In this document: positions 7,188 to 14,745 of the stretch, piece by piece
How positions within the stretch are numbered: position 1 is the first letter of the stretch
How the letters are laid out: every line of letters starts with the position of its first letter
Source: an uncultured Eubacteriales bacterium
GTDB lineage: Bacteria; Bacillota; Clostridia; Oscillospirales; CAG-382
Direction of reading: 5' to 3'
NCBI GenBank assembly: GCA_934446095.1
Contig: CAKSDR010000024.1
Span: 1 to 19,131 of the forward strand
DNA: 19,131 nucleotides
The notes under the pieces: model-generated
The model's database searches: none
Seen by the model: the letters and a program-made list of their open reading frames with translations, nothing else
Told to the model about the DNA's origin: nothing
Position numbers and translations under genes: made by a program

Positions 7188-7939
7188 TATCCAAACCTCC
7201 CTGTTATATAATCTTCCGTACGTTTGTCGCCGGGAGAAGAGAACATTTTCTCCGTGTCGTCAAATTCTATTATTTCGCTAAGGAGAAAAAATGCCGTTTT
7301 GTCCGCAATTCTTGCTGCCTGCTGCATATTATGCGTAACCATGATTATTGTATATTTTTCCTTAAGTTCAAGAGCCAAGTCCTCGATTTTTGAAGTGGAG
7401 ATCGGGTCAAGCGCGCTTGTCGGCTCGTCCATAAGCAAAACTTCGGGTTCCACGGCAAGAGCCCTTGCAATACACAATCTTTGCTGCTGACCGCCGCTCA
7501 TCGACAGAGCGCTTTTTTTGAGCCGGTCTTTGCATTCGTCCCAAATTGCAGCCTGCTTTAAAGATTTTTCAACTATTTCATCAAGTTTGATCCTTGACTT
7601 TATTCCATGGATTCTGGGACCATACGCAATATTATCATAAATACTCATTGGAAAAGGATTCGGCTTTTGAAATACCATTCCGACGCGCTTGCGAAGAAGC
7701 GTAACGTCAATGTCGCTGTAAATGTCGGTGCTGTCGAGAGTAACCTTGCCTTCTATTCTGCAGCCCTGCACAAGGTCGTTCATGCGGTTAAGCGTTTTTA
7801 AAAAAGTAGACTTTCCGCAGCCCGACGGTCCTATAAGCGCCGTGATTTCATTTTTATTGATTTCGGTATTTATGTTTTTGAGAGTATGGTTCGTATCATA
7901 CCACAAATTGAGATTCTCGGTCTTTATAATCGCACTCAT
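7187..7939 (-). CDS. pstB: Phosphate ABC transporter ATP-binding protein PstB
   Basis: A 250-residue ABC ATPase, standard for PstB. Walker A is GPSGCGKST (37-45), with the PstB-typical LKTLNRMNDL after it. The Q loop is VFQKPNPFPMSIYDNIAYG, the signature is LSMSGGQQQRLCIARAL, Walker B is VLLMDEPTSALDP, and the H loop is MVTHNMQQAARIAD. It drives phosphate import through PstC/PstA at the cytoplasmic membrane. GGAG lies 10 nt upstream of the ATG. The gene starts 4 nt after pstA and overlaps phoU by one base. Confidence 0.97.
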   Translation of the reverse strand: MSAIIKTENLNLWYDTNHTLKNINTEINKNEITALIGPSGCGKSTFLKTLNRMNDLVQGCRIEGKVTLDSTDIYSDIDVTLLRKRVGMVFQKPNPFPMSIYDNIAYGPRIHGIKSRIKLDEIVEKSLKQAAIWDECKDRLKKSALSMSGGQQQRLCIARALAVEPEVLLMDEPTSALDPISTSKIEDLALELKEKYTIIMVTHNMQQAARIADKTAFFLLSEIIEFDDTEKMFSSPGDKRTEDYITGRFG

Positions 7940-7943
7940 GTTT

Positions 7944-8804
7944 TTATTTCTCCTTTTTCAAAAACTTTGCCGAAAGTTTTGCCGCGATATTTATAATAAA
8001 TGTAAGTACCAAAAGTATTGCCGCAATTGAAAAGGCAATATCAAATTCTCCGCGTTCCTTTGCGTACATATACAAGGAAACCGTAAGCGTTGAGCCTGCT
8101 TTATTCGGACGGAAAAATTCAAAAAATCCTATTATCTCGTTCGCCATTCCCGCAGTAAAGAGTAATGCTGCGCTTTCTCCGACAATTCTTCCGACAGACA
8201 AAATGCATCCCGTGACAATTCCGTCGATTGAAGATGGGAGAACTACCGTCTTTATCATATTCCACTTTCCGCTTCCGAGTGCAAGGGAGCCTTCCCTGTA
8301 ACTGTCGGGAACAACTTTTAAACTTTCCTGCACCGTTCTTATAATAGTCGGAAACGTCATGATAACAAGAGTCATGGCGCCGGCAAGCAAACTTGTGTCG
8401 AAAGACAAAAACTGCGCGAAAATCAGCATTCCGACAAGTCCGTAAATTATTGAAGGAATTCCCGCAAGCGTTTCGGTTGCAAGTTCTATCACATGCACAA
8501 GTTTTTTGTTTTTTGCGTATTCGTTAAGATATACGGCGGCGCCGACCCCCAGCGGAAGAACTATTATTATAGTCATTATTATAATGTAAACGGTATTTAA
8601 AATATTCGGAAGTATTCCGACAGTGTCGTTTACAAGGCTCGGCTTTGAAGTTAAAAACTTTCCCGTTATACCGGGTATGCCCCTGAAAAGAATGTACCCT
8701 ATAAGAAAAACCAGAAGAAGAAGCACCGCAAGGGTTGCCGCATACATAAACATCTTTACGACAGCATCTTTTGTTTTGCGTTTTTTAAGTATGTTTTTTT
8801 CCAT
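7944..8804 (-). CDS. pstA: Phosphate ABC transporter permease PstA
   Basis: The frame is open from an ATG at 8831 inside pstC, but I prefer the ATG at 8804 (286 residues). It has GAAGGG 8 nt upstream and begins 4 nt after the pstC stop, whereas the upstream ATG has no SD. The product has about six transmembrane segments. The permease EAA loop is VPDSYREGSLALGSGKWNMI, followed by VLPSSIDGI and GRIVGESAALLFTAG, a combination typical of PstA. With PstC it forms the membrane channel for phosphate. Confidence 0.95.
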   Translation of the reverse strand: MEKNILKKRKTKDAVVKMFMYAATLAVLLLLVFLIGYILFRGIPGITGKFLTSKPSLVNDTVGILPNILNTVYIIIMTIIIVLPLGVGAAVYLNEYAKNKKLVHVIELATETLAGIPSIIYGLVGMLIFAQFLSFDTSLLAGAMTLVIMTFPTIIRTVQESLKVVPDSYREGSLALGSGKWNMIKTVVLPSSIDGIVTGCILSVGRIVGESAALLFTAGMANEIIGFFEFFRPNKAGSTLTVSLYMYAKERGEFDIAFSIAAILLVLTFIINIAAKLSAKFLKKEK

Positions 8805-8808
8805 GCGT

Positions 8809-9672
8809 TCAACCCTTCTTTTTAATGGCATTAAGTATCAGGTTTATAATAAGAATGAATATAAACAACACAAGTGCAATCGAGAACAGCGCTTTGCGCT
8901 GAAGTCCCGAAGAATATGACATTTCAGACGCAACGGCAGTTGTAAGAAATCTTACGCTTCCGAAAATTTTCGGCATGTTCGGAACATTTCCGGACACCAT
9001 CATTACCGCCATTGCTTCTCCCATAGCCCTGCCTATTCCGAGCACGACCGACGTGAATATTCCGCTTTTTGCCGCGGGCACAACTATTTTAAACACCGTT
9101 TCCGTCTTTGTGGCGCCAAGCGCAAGAGAACCTTCCTCATACTCTTTCGGAACTGCTTTTAACGCTGTTTCGGATACTGAAATTACAGAAGGCAAAATCA
9201 TTACCGAAAGTACGATTATCGCTGAAAAAAGATTCGCGCCGTCAGGCAGATTGAAAGCCTTTCTCACGGCAGGAACAATAACTATCATTCCAACAAGTCC
9301 GTATACTACCGAAGGGATTCCCGAAAGGAGTTCTACTGCGGATTTTAAGACAGCCCCAACTTTTTTATTCGCAAATTTTGCAATATACACAGCGCACATA
9401 ATTCCTATCGGCACGCCGATAAGCACGGCTCCGAAAGTTCCGGCTGCGGAACTTGCTATAAACGGAAGAATTCCGTATAAAGGGGTGCCGGAAGTCGGCG
9501 CCCAAACTTTGCCGGAAAGAAATTTTATTATTCCTATTTCTTTGATTGCAGGCGCTCCCCAAATAACCAAAAACAATGTTATGATTATTATAAAAGCGAG
9601 CGCCATAAGGCCGCATAAGGTGAATATTATATTCATGGACCGTTCTGCGGCCTTAAGTCTGCCGTTTTTCAT
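8809..9672 (-). CDS. pstC: Phosphate ABC transporter permease PstC
   Basis: A 287-residue permease with about six transmembrane segments (near 15-38, 72-98, 118-138, 148-168, 205-225, 260-282). The PstC-like segment PTSGTPLYGILPF lies at 59-71, GIPSVVYGLVGM at 118-129, the EAA loop VPKEYEEGSLALGATKTETV at 174-193, and GRAMGEAMAVMMVSGN at 214-229. It partners PstA in phosphate import. AAGGA lies about 11 nt upstream of its ATG, within the end of pstS, leaving 14 nt between the two genes. Confidence 0.95.
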   Translation of the reverse strand: MKNGRLKAAERSMNIIFTLCGLMALAFIIIITLFLVIWGAPAIKEIGIIKFLSGKVWAPTSGTPLYGILPFIASSAAGTFGAVLIGVPIGIMCAVYIAKFANKKVGAVLKSAVELLSGIPSVVYGLVGMIVIVPAVRKAFNLPDGANLFSAIIVLSVMILPSVISVSETALKAVPKEYEEGSLALGATKTETVFKIVVPAAKSGIFTSVVLGIGRAMGEAMAVMMVSGNVPNMPKIFGSVRFLTTAVASEMSYSSGLQRKALFSIALVLFIFILIINLILNAIKKKG

Positions 9673-9686
9673 CTTCTATCAAATCC

Positions 9687-10490
9687 TTACCGTATTACAG
9701 GAATTGCTCCCGCTTTTTCAATAATTCCGTCAGCCTTGCTGCTTGTGGCAAAGTCGAAGAATTTCTGTGCTTCGCTGCTGAGTTTTTCGCCTTTCTTTGT
9801 TACGAATACGAAATCCCTCTGAATTTTATATTCTCCGGACTGGATTGTATCCTTTGAAGGGAAAACATTTTCAACGCTCAGTGTTTTTACAGTATCTTTT
9901 ACCGACGCAAGCGAAACATATCCTATCGCGTTCGGGTTGCCGGCTACCGTCTGAATTACATCTCCGGTTGACGTAAGTTCCTGCGAATATGTGCATTTGT
10001 CTTTTGTTCCGGTTATTGATTCAAAGCCGTCTCTTGTGCCGGAGGCTGCTTCTCTTCCGATCGGCACTATCGGAGCGTCTTCTGCACCGAGTTCTTTCCA
10101 ATTCGTAATTTCACCGGTATAAATTTTTGAAATATCATCCATGCTGAGATTTTCAACAGAGTTTTCCGGGTTTACAATAATTGCAATTCCGTCAATCGCA
10201 ATAACTGTCTGGTCAAGAGTTTTAAGTTCTTCTTCCTTTAAGTCCCTGCTTGAAAGACCGATATCGCATCTTCCCTCGGATACTGCCTGAATTCCGGAAC
10301 CGGAACCCGTAGGATTATATGTTACCTTAACCGAATTGTTGTCCTGTCCGTAAGTTTCAATCAAAAATCCTATTACTTTTTCCATTGAAGTCGAACCGTC
10401 CGTGGAAACTGTCTTAGTATTTTCTGAACATCCGGCAAATACAAACAATGAAAGCACTGCCGCCAAAACTACTGAAATAATTTTTTTCAT
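9687..10490 (-). CDS. pstS: Phosphate-binding lipoprotein PstS
   Basis: I place the start at the ATG at 10490 (267 residues), 8 nt after GGAGAG; a GTG three codons upstream is too close to the SD. Residues 1-20 are a lipoprotein signal with lipobox FAGC, so Cys21 should be lipid-anchored to the outer face of the membrane. Phosphate-binding motifs are in order: STDGSTSM (29-36), PTGSGSGIQAV (60-70), DIGLSSRDLK (76-85), and GREAASGTRDGFESITG (145-161). It captures phosphate and hands it to PstC/PstA. It is the first gene of the pst operon, behind a promoter carrying PhoP-box-like repeats. Confidence 0.96.
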   Translation of the reverse strand: MKKIISVVLAAVLSLFVFAGCSENTKTVSTDGSTSMEKVIGFLIETYGQDNNSVKVTYNPTGSGSGIQAVSEGRCDIGLSSRDLKEEELKTLDQTVIAIDGIAIIVNPENSVENLSMDDISKIYTGEITNWKELGAEDAPIVPIGREAASGTRDGFESITGTKDKCTYSQELTSTGDVIQTVAGNPNAIGYVSLASVKDTVKTLSVENVFPSKDTIQSGEYKIQRDFVFVTKKGEKLSSEAQKFFDFATSSKADGIIEKAGAIPVIR

Positions 10491-10534
10491 TAAAATCACT
10501 CTCCAAAATTAATTTATTTTTTCTTTGCACCTAA

Positions 10535-10590
10535 ATTATATACTTTTCAATGTAAAGTCTAAAAGTCAATGTATGTTAATTGTAGGTTAA
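10535..10590 (-). promoter_or_regulatory. pstS promoter with PhoP-box-like direct repeats
   Basis: On the minus strand the -10 is TATAAT (10535-10540) and a poor -35, TTTAGA (10558-10563), lies 17 bp upstream. Hexamers TTAACC (10585-10590), TTAACA (10574-10579), TTGACT (10564-10569) and TTTACA (10551-10556) sit at steps of 11, 10 and 13 bp, running into the -35. This resembles the TTAACA repeats bound by phosphorylated PhoP in Bacillus. A weak -35 covered by activator sites fits PhoP-dependent activation under phosphate limitation. Confidence 0.7.
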
Positions 10591-10615
10591 CATATTTTCC
10601 CATATACAAAATTCA

Positions 10616-10639
10616 GACGGACAAAGTTTTTTGTCCGTC
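10616..10639 (-). terminator. Hairpin terminator after the small lipoprotein gene
   Basis: A perfect 10-bp stem (GACGGACAAA at 10616-10625 with TTTGTCCGTC at 10630-10639) and a 4-nt loop lie between the lipoprotein stop and the pstS promoter. The following minus-strand sequence (TGAATTTTGT) has only a short T run, so termination may be incomplete. Confidence 0.55.
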
Positions 10640-10656
10640 CGTTTTGTATTCGGATT

Positions 10657-10911
10657 TTAATACATTCCCTCGGTTGTGCCGGTGCCTGTTCCGTTTGAAT
10701 AAGCCGAACCGTATACGTTGTTCATGCCGGAATCAAAATCCGTTCCGGCAGGATCCTGCATATTTGAGTCATTGCCATATGCGAAGTTGTCAGACGCATT
10801 TCCCGTATTTGTTCCTCTATTATATTCGTCGGTATTCGAGTATTCGCCGCTGCATGACACAAGCAAAACTGCAAGGATAGCCGCCGTAAATATCAACAAA
10901 AATTTTTTCAT
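10657..10911 (-). CDS. Small Gly/Asn/Thr/Tyr-rich lipoprotein of unknown function (84 aa)
   Basis: GGGAG lies 8 nt before the ATG. Residues 1-19 form a lipoprotein signal (MKKFLLIFTAAILAVLLVSC), with lipobox LVSC and Cys20 as the lipid-modified residue. The mature part of about 65 residues is low in complexity, rich in Asn, Gly, Thr, Ser and Tyr (for example NGTGTGTTEGMY at the end), has no cysteine, and is likely disordered on the cell surface. No family is recognised. It is encoded alone, divergent from dacF and upstream of the pst operon in the same direction. A link to phosphate uptake is only positional. Its signal peptide start resembles that of the dacF product (MKKFL). Confidence 0.8.
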   Translation of the reverse strand: MKKFLLIFTAAILAVLLVSCSGEYSNTDEYNRGTNTGNASDNFAYGNDSNMQDPAGTDFDSGMNNVYGSAYSNGTGTGTTEGMY

Positions 10912-10933
10912 TTTAATTCTCCCGTTTTTTTTA

Positions 10934-10957
10934 AAGACTTTATATTTACAAGTCTTC
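10934..10957. repeat. Inverted repeat in the lipoprotein-dacF divergent region
   Basis: AAGACTT and AAGTCTT arms of 7 bp, separated by about 9 nt, lie in the 177-bp region between the two divergent starts. There is no T run after either arm in a useful direction. It may be an operator or chance. I found no convincing -35/-10 pair for either gene in this AT-rich stretch. Confidence 0.35.
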
Positions 10958-11088
10958 GCTTATATTCTGTGCGGTTTTCCGAATTTTTTGCATAAATTAT
11001 ATTTCCTTATAAGTGTATTTTAAACATAAATAAAAAAATTTTACATAAAATATAACAAACAAATACCTGCGAAAGGACATTTCAAAAA

Positions 11089-12252
11089 ATGAAAAAATTT
11101 TTAGTCTGCCTTTTATCGTCAGCATTTTTATCCGGATTCGGCGTTTTGGCGGCAAGTACACCTTCTGCCGTGCTTCAAACCATAAAGGCCGGCGAAACCA
11201 TGAATTTAAACTCTTCCTCCGCCTGTCTTATGGAATACTCAACAGGCGAAATTCTCTTTGAAAAAAATTCGGAAGAGCATTTCGAGCCGGCTTCAGTTAC
11301 AAAAATCATGTCGGTTTTGCTTATAGAAGAAGCCCTTGACAACGGTTCTTTGAAAAAAGACGACATCGTTACCGCAAGCAATTACGCCGCAAGTATGGGC
11401 GGATCTCAGATATGGCTTGAATACGGAGAACAATTTACCGTCGATGAAATGCTGAAAGCAATAATGATAGTTTCCGCAAACGACTGCACCGTCGCTATGG
11501 CAGAACACCTTGCCGGAAGCGAAGAAACTTTTGTTGCTATGATGAACGAACGCGCAAAGGAACTTTCCATGAACAATACGAATTTTGTAAACTGCACGGG
11601 ACTTCCTGAAGAAAATCATTACTCGTGTGCAAAAGACATCGCCATTATGACGCGCGAACTTTTAAAGCATCCTGATATTTTGAATTATACGACAATATGG
11701 ATGGATTCACTGCGCAACAATACAATGGGACTTGTAAATACCAATAAACTTATTCGATTTTACAAAGGTGCGACCGGTATGAAAACAGGATATACCCAAA
11801 GCGCCGGATATTGCCTTTCGGGGACCGCACAGAAAAACGATATGCAGCTTATAGCCGCCGTCATGAAAGCGGAATCTTCGGATAAAAGATTCGAAGACGC
11901 AAAAAAACTTCTCGATTACGGATTTGCAAATTTTACCGTTTTCAATATTGATGACATGCCGCTTGACCCGATTCCCGTAAAAGGCAGTTCAAAAGCAAGT
12001 GTAAATATCAAAAATATTACATCAAGTGTGCTTTTGCCCAAAGGAAAAGAAAAATCCGTTGAAACGGTTACATCTCTTCCGGAATATTTGACGGCACCCG
12101 TGCACTGCGGCGACGTTATCGGAAGCATAACATACGCTGTTTCCGGCGAAGAAATTGCAAAATCCGATATAATTGCGGCAGAAGACGCGGAAAAAATTAC
12201 TTTTACGGAAATTTTTCTTAATATTTTAAAAAAAACCGTCATGATTCGATAA
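11089..12252 (+). CDS. dacF: DacF-type D-alanyl-D-alanine carboxypeptidase
   Basis: A 387-residue low-molecular-weight penicillin-binding protein (peptidase S11). It removes the terminal D-Ala from peptidoglycan pentapeptides outside the membrane. Residues 1-22 are a signal peptide. The active-site motifs are in order and intact: SVTK (Ser69, Lys72) in EPASVTKIMSVL, SAN (129-131) in IMIVSANDCTVAMAEHLAG, and KTG (232-234) in GATGMKTGYTQSAGYCLSG. A PBP5_C-like beta domain follows (about 275-350), then a C-terminal amphipathic segment FTEIFLNILKKTVMIR that should bind the membrane. The SD is AAAGGAC, slightly far from the ATG. DacF-like enzymes act on vegetative or spore peptidoglycan; I cannot tell which here, so the symbol marks the subfamily only. 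Confidence 0.93.
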   Translation: MKKFLVCLLSSAFLSGFGVLAASTPSAVLQTIKAGETMNLNSSSACLMEYSTGEILFEKNSEEHFEPASVTKIMSVLLIEEALDNGSLKKDDIVTASNYAASMGGSQIWLEYGEQFTVDEMLKAIMIVSANDCTVAMAEHLAGSEETFVAMMNERAKELSMNNTNFVNCTGLPEENHYSCAKDIAIMTRELLKHPDILNYTTIWMDSLRNNTMGLVNTNKLIRFYKGATGMKTGYTQSAGYCLSGTAQKNDMQLIAAVMKAESSDKRFEDAKKLLDYGFANFTVFNIDDMPLDPIPVKGSSKASVNIKNITSSVLLPKGKEKSVETVTSLPEYLTAPVHCGDVIGSITYAVSGEEIAKSDIIAAEDAEKITFTEIFLNILKKTVMIR

Positions 12253-12259
12253 AAAGATA

Positions 12260-12288
12260 TTGAAAGATTTTGCAAATTGATTTATAAT
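12260..12288 (+). promoter_or_regulatory. Sigma-A promoter of pgi
   Basis: TTGAAA (12260-12265) and a perfect TATAAT (12283-12288) are 17 bp apart, just after the dacF stop. Transcription should start near 12296, leaving a leader of about 30 nt that holds the SD AAAGGAT. Confidence 0.8.
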
Positions 12289-12326
12289 ATGTAGTTGTAT
12301 ATCATTTTTGCGAAAGGATCTTTAAA

Positions 12327-13679
12327 ATGCCGATAAAATGTAACTCTGAATATTTAAAAAAATTTATTTCCGAAGATGAAATCCATTCTTTTCTTCCGAA
12401 ACTCGCAGCTGCTCACGACACACTCGTTAACAAAACGGGCGCCGGAAACGATTTTCTGGGCTGGTACGATCTCCCGTATAACTACGACAAAGACGAATTT
12501 TCAAGAATAAAGGCTGCTGCCGAAAAAATAAAAAAAGATTCCGACATACTTATCTCTATCGGAATCGGCGGTTCGTATCTCGGAGCAAGAGCCGCTATCG
12601 AGTTTATCTGCGGTCCTTATTATAATCAGTTATCAAAAGATACTCCCGACATATACTTTGCCGGAAATTCAATAAGTTCTTCATCTGTTTTGAGTCTTTT
12701 GAAGATCTGTGAAGGCAAAGATGTATCTATAAACGTAATTTCAAAATCCGGAACAACAACAGAACCCGGAATTGCTTTCAGAATATTTAAAGATTTTCTT
12801 ATAGAAAAATATGGCGAAAAAGAAGCATATAAGAGAATTTACATTACAACAGACAAGAAAAAAGGCAACCTTAAGAAATTTGCCGATGCAAACGGATGCG
12901 AAACTTTTGTTATCCCGGACGATGTGGGCGGCCGTTTCTCGGTTCTTACCGCATGCGGACTTCTTCCGATCGCAGTTGCCGGAATAAATATTGACGATAT
13001 CATGAAAGGCGCGCGCGATGCCGCAGATTCGCTTAAAGAATGTGATATTGACAAAAATGACGCCTATAAATATGCCGTTATGAGAAATATATTGCTCGGC
13101 AAGGGCAAAGTTATGGAGATTATGGCATGTTTTGAACCTGCATATCAGTATATGAACGAATGGTGGAAGCAACTCTTCGGCGAAAGCGAAGGCAAAGACG
13201 GAAAAGGCATTTTCCCAAATTCGGTGATATATTCAACAGACCTCCACTCACTCGGACAGATTATTCAGCAGGGTCAGAGAAACATTTTTGAAACTGTTGT
13301 GGATATTAAAAAATCGAACGGTCATGTTACTATCCTTGAAGATGAACACAACATCGACGAAATGAATTTTCTTGCCGGCAAAGACATGGAATTTGTCAGC
13401 CGTCAGGCCTTTCTCGGTACGCTTTTTGCTCATATCGAGGGTGGGGTTCCGAATATTGTTTTGGAACTTGACAGCAGAAGCGAATATGATTTCGGCTATA
13501 TGGTGTATTTCTTTGAAATTGCCTGCGCGGTATCCGGATATATTCTCGGCGTAAATCCGTTTAATCAGCCCGGAGTTGAGGCTTATAAGAAAAACATGTT
13601 CGCACTTTTAGGCAAACCCGGACCCGAAAACGACAAAAGAAGACAAGAACTTTGCGATATGATGAAAAGTTTTAACTGA
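12327..13679 (+). CDS. pgi: Glucose-6-phosphate isomerase
   Basis: A 450-residue cytosolic enzyme, the typical length of the Firmicutes type, which interconverts glucose-6-phosphate and fructose-6-phosphate in glycolysis. The first SIS domain has SIGIGGSYLGARAA (77-90) and VISKSGTTTEPG (138-149) for phosphate binding. DDVGGRFSVLTACGLLP (198-214) is the PGI signature, EWWKQLFGESEGKDGKG (278-293) carries the catalytic Glu, DLHSLGQ holds His307, and VEAYKKNMFALLGKPG near the end supplies the catalytic Lys. The SD is AAAGGAT. It has its own promoter and a strong terminator, so it is a single-gene unit. Confidence 0.98.
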   Translation: MPIKCNSEYLKKFISEDEIHSFLPKLAAAHDTLVNKTGAGNDFLGWYDLPYNYDKDEFSRIKAAAEKIKKDSDILISIGIGGSYLGARAAIEFICGPYYNQLSKDTPDIYFAGNSISSSSVLSLLKICEGKDVSINVISKSGTTTEPGIAFRIFKDFLIEKYGEKEAYKRIYITTDKKKGNLKKFADANGCETFVIPDDVGGRFSVLTACGLLPIAVAGINIDDIMKGARDAADSLKECDIDKNDAYKYAVMRNILLGKGKVMEIMACFEPAYQYMNEWWKQLFGESEGKDGKGIFPNSVIYSTDLHSLGQIIQQGQRNIFETVVDIKKSNGHVTILEDEHNIDEMNFLAGKDMEFVSRQAFLGTLFAHIEGGVPNIVLELDSRSEYDFGYMVYFFEIACAVSGYILGVNPFNQPGVEAYKKNMFALLGKPGPENDKRRQELCDMMKSFN

Positions 13680-13719
13680 AAATTTAAAATTTTGCAGTAT
13701 ACGCTCTTTAGCGCAATAC

Positions 13720-13748
13720 AAAAAGCAAGCGGATAACGCTTGCTTTTT
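13720..13748 (+). terminator. Intrinsic terminator after pgi
   Basis: A 12-bp perfect stem (13720-13731 with 13737-13748, core GCAAGCG/CGCTTGC), a GATAA loop and a TTTTT end, about 40 nt after the pgi stop. The opposite strand also ends in T residues, so it is symmetrical, but no minus-strand gene reads into it. Confidence 0.9.
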
Positions 13749-13811
13749 GTTAATTTTGAACAAATTTCATTATTTATTTCAATATTTATTGCTTTTTTTG
13801 ATAAATCATAT

Positions 13812-13842
13812 TATAATATATATAGAAACAATATAATTGTTT
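13812..13842 (+). promoter_or_regulatory. Promoter -10 and palindrome upstream of the P-loop gene
   Basis: A perfect TATAAT (13812-13817) has a poor -35, TTGCTT, 17 bp upstream. A perfect 7-bp palindrome, AAACAAT-ATA-ATTGTTT (13826-13842), lies at the predicted transcription start, where a bound repressor would block transcription. The strong SD GGGAGG follows at 13855-13860. Confidence 0.5.
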
Positions 13843-13868
13843 AATAATTCTACTGGGAGGTAACTATT

Positions 13869-14276
13869 ATGATTAAAATTTTTTCAGGACTTAAAGGCTC
13901 GGGAAAAACAAAACACTTGATTGAAAAAGTCAACAGTGCCGCTGAGGTTTCACATGGCAACGTTATCTGCATTGAAAAAGGAAATAAACTTATTCACGAA
14001 ATTAAATATAACGCAAGACTTGTCGACACTGATATTTACCATATAACAAAAGCTGATTCCCTTTATGGCTTTGTAAGCGGAATTCTTGCAGGAAACTATG
14101 ATATTACCGATATCTTTATTGATTCGGCTCTTAAAATCTGTGAAAACGACGTTTCGGAATTCGAAAAATTTATTTTACACTTGATTCCGATTCTTGAAAA
14201 ATCAAATGCTAATCTTACAGTTACCGCCTCAATTGAAACAGAAAAATTGCCTGAATCATTAAAAGCATTTCTCTAA
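13869..14276 (+). CDS. Small P-loop ATP-binding protein of unknown function (135 aa)
   Basis: The product starts with a Walker A motif, FSGLKGSGKTKHLIEKVN (GLKGSGKT at 7-14), close to the N-terminus as in small P-loop NTPases. A hydrophobic strand ending in Asp (DITDIFIDS, about 82-90) is a candidate Walker B. CIEKGNKLIHEIKYNARLVD lies between them. There is no membrane segment or signal. At 135 residues it is about half the size of a typical P-loop domain with a full core, so it may be a reduced ATPase or a nucleotide-binding sensor. I recall similar short conserved proteins in gut Clostridia, but cannot assign a role. GGGAGG lies 9 nt before the ATG. It is a single gene between two terminators, convergent with the ATP synthase operon. 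Confidence 0.85.
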   Translation: MIKIFSGLKGSGKTKHLIEKVNSAAEVSHGNVICIEKGNKLIHEIKYNARLVDTDIYHITKADSLYGFVSGILAGNYDITDIFIDSALKICENDVSEFEKFILHLIPILEKSNANLTVTASIETEKLPESLKAFL

Positions 14277-14298
14277 AAAATATATTTTTACATAAATT

Positions 14299-14330
14299 AT
14301 ACCGGAAAGAAAAACTTTCCGGTATTTTTT
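14299..14330 (+). terminator. Intrinsic terminator between the P-loop gene and atpC
   Basis: An 11-bp perfect stem (ATACCGGAAAG at 14299-14309 with CTTTCCGGTAT at 14315-14325), an AAAAA loop, and a TTTTTT run on the plus strand. It serves the P-loop gene. For the convergent atp operon it is less good, since the minus-strand tail is ATAATTTATG. Confidence 0.88.
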
Positions 14331-14745
14331 ATTTGTATTTATAGTTTGCATGAACCGCGCGCAGCCTGCTAAGTTTCCTTGCCATTCTTTCCCTTGCAAG
14401 GCGGTGCTCCTGAAGACTCCGTTTCTGAAGCAGCGCTTCTTTCGCCTCGTCTGCCGCGATTCTCGCACGGTTTTCATCTATCTCTTCCGGTAACTCGGCC
14501 GTTTCCGCAAGTATCAGCACTTCATTATCTTCGACTTTCACAATTCCGTTTGATACAACGGCAATTATTACTTTTCCATCCGGATCTTCATATTTCAGTT
14601 CTCCTGGCAGTATCGCGGATATCATATTGCTGTGATGCGCCATAATTCCATATTTCCCCGAATCCGTCTGTACTACAAGTGACCTGCACTCGCCGTCATA
14701 AAATGGTCTGTCGGGAGTTAATATTCTCAGATGGAACATGTTCAT
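14329..14745 (-). CDS. atpC: ATP synthase F1 subunit epsilon
   Basis: A 138-residue epsilon subunit of normal length. The N-terminal beta-sandwich has FHLRILTPDRPFYDGECRSL (4-23) and GKYGIMAHHSNMISAILPGEL, matching the conserved G-x-x-G-I-x-x-x-H region. LAETAELPEEIDENRA leads into a C-terminal two-helix hairpin rich in Arg and Lys (about 92-132). Epsilon contacts gamma and the c-ring, and its C-terminal helices can inhibit ATP hydrolysis. The start overlaps the atpD stop by 4 nt (ATGA). It is the last gene of the F1 cluster. Confidence 0.95.
   Translation of the reverse strand: MNMFHLRILTPDRPFYDGECRSLVVQTDSGKYGIMAHHSNMISAILPGELKYEDPDGKVIIAVVSNGIVKVEDNEVLILAETAELPEEIDENRARIAADEAKEALLQKRSLQEHRLARERMARKLSRLRAVHANYKYK

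Noticed and set aside
8805..8831. Upstream start of pstA inside pstC
   Set aside because: It lacks an SD; the ATG at 8804 has GAAGGG 8 nt upstream and lies just after the pstC stop.
10934..10957. Inverted repeat as a terminator of the lipoprotein or dacF transcript
   Set aside because: It lies upstream of both divergent genes and lacks a T run in a useful direction.
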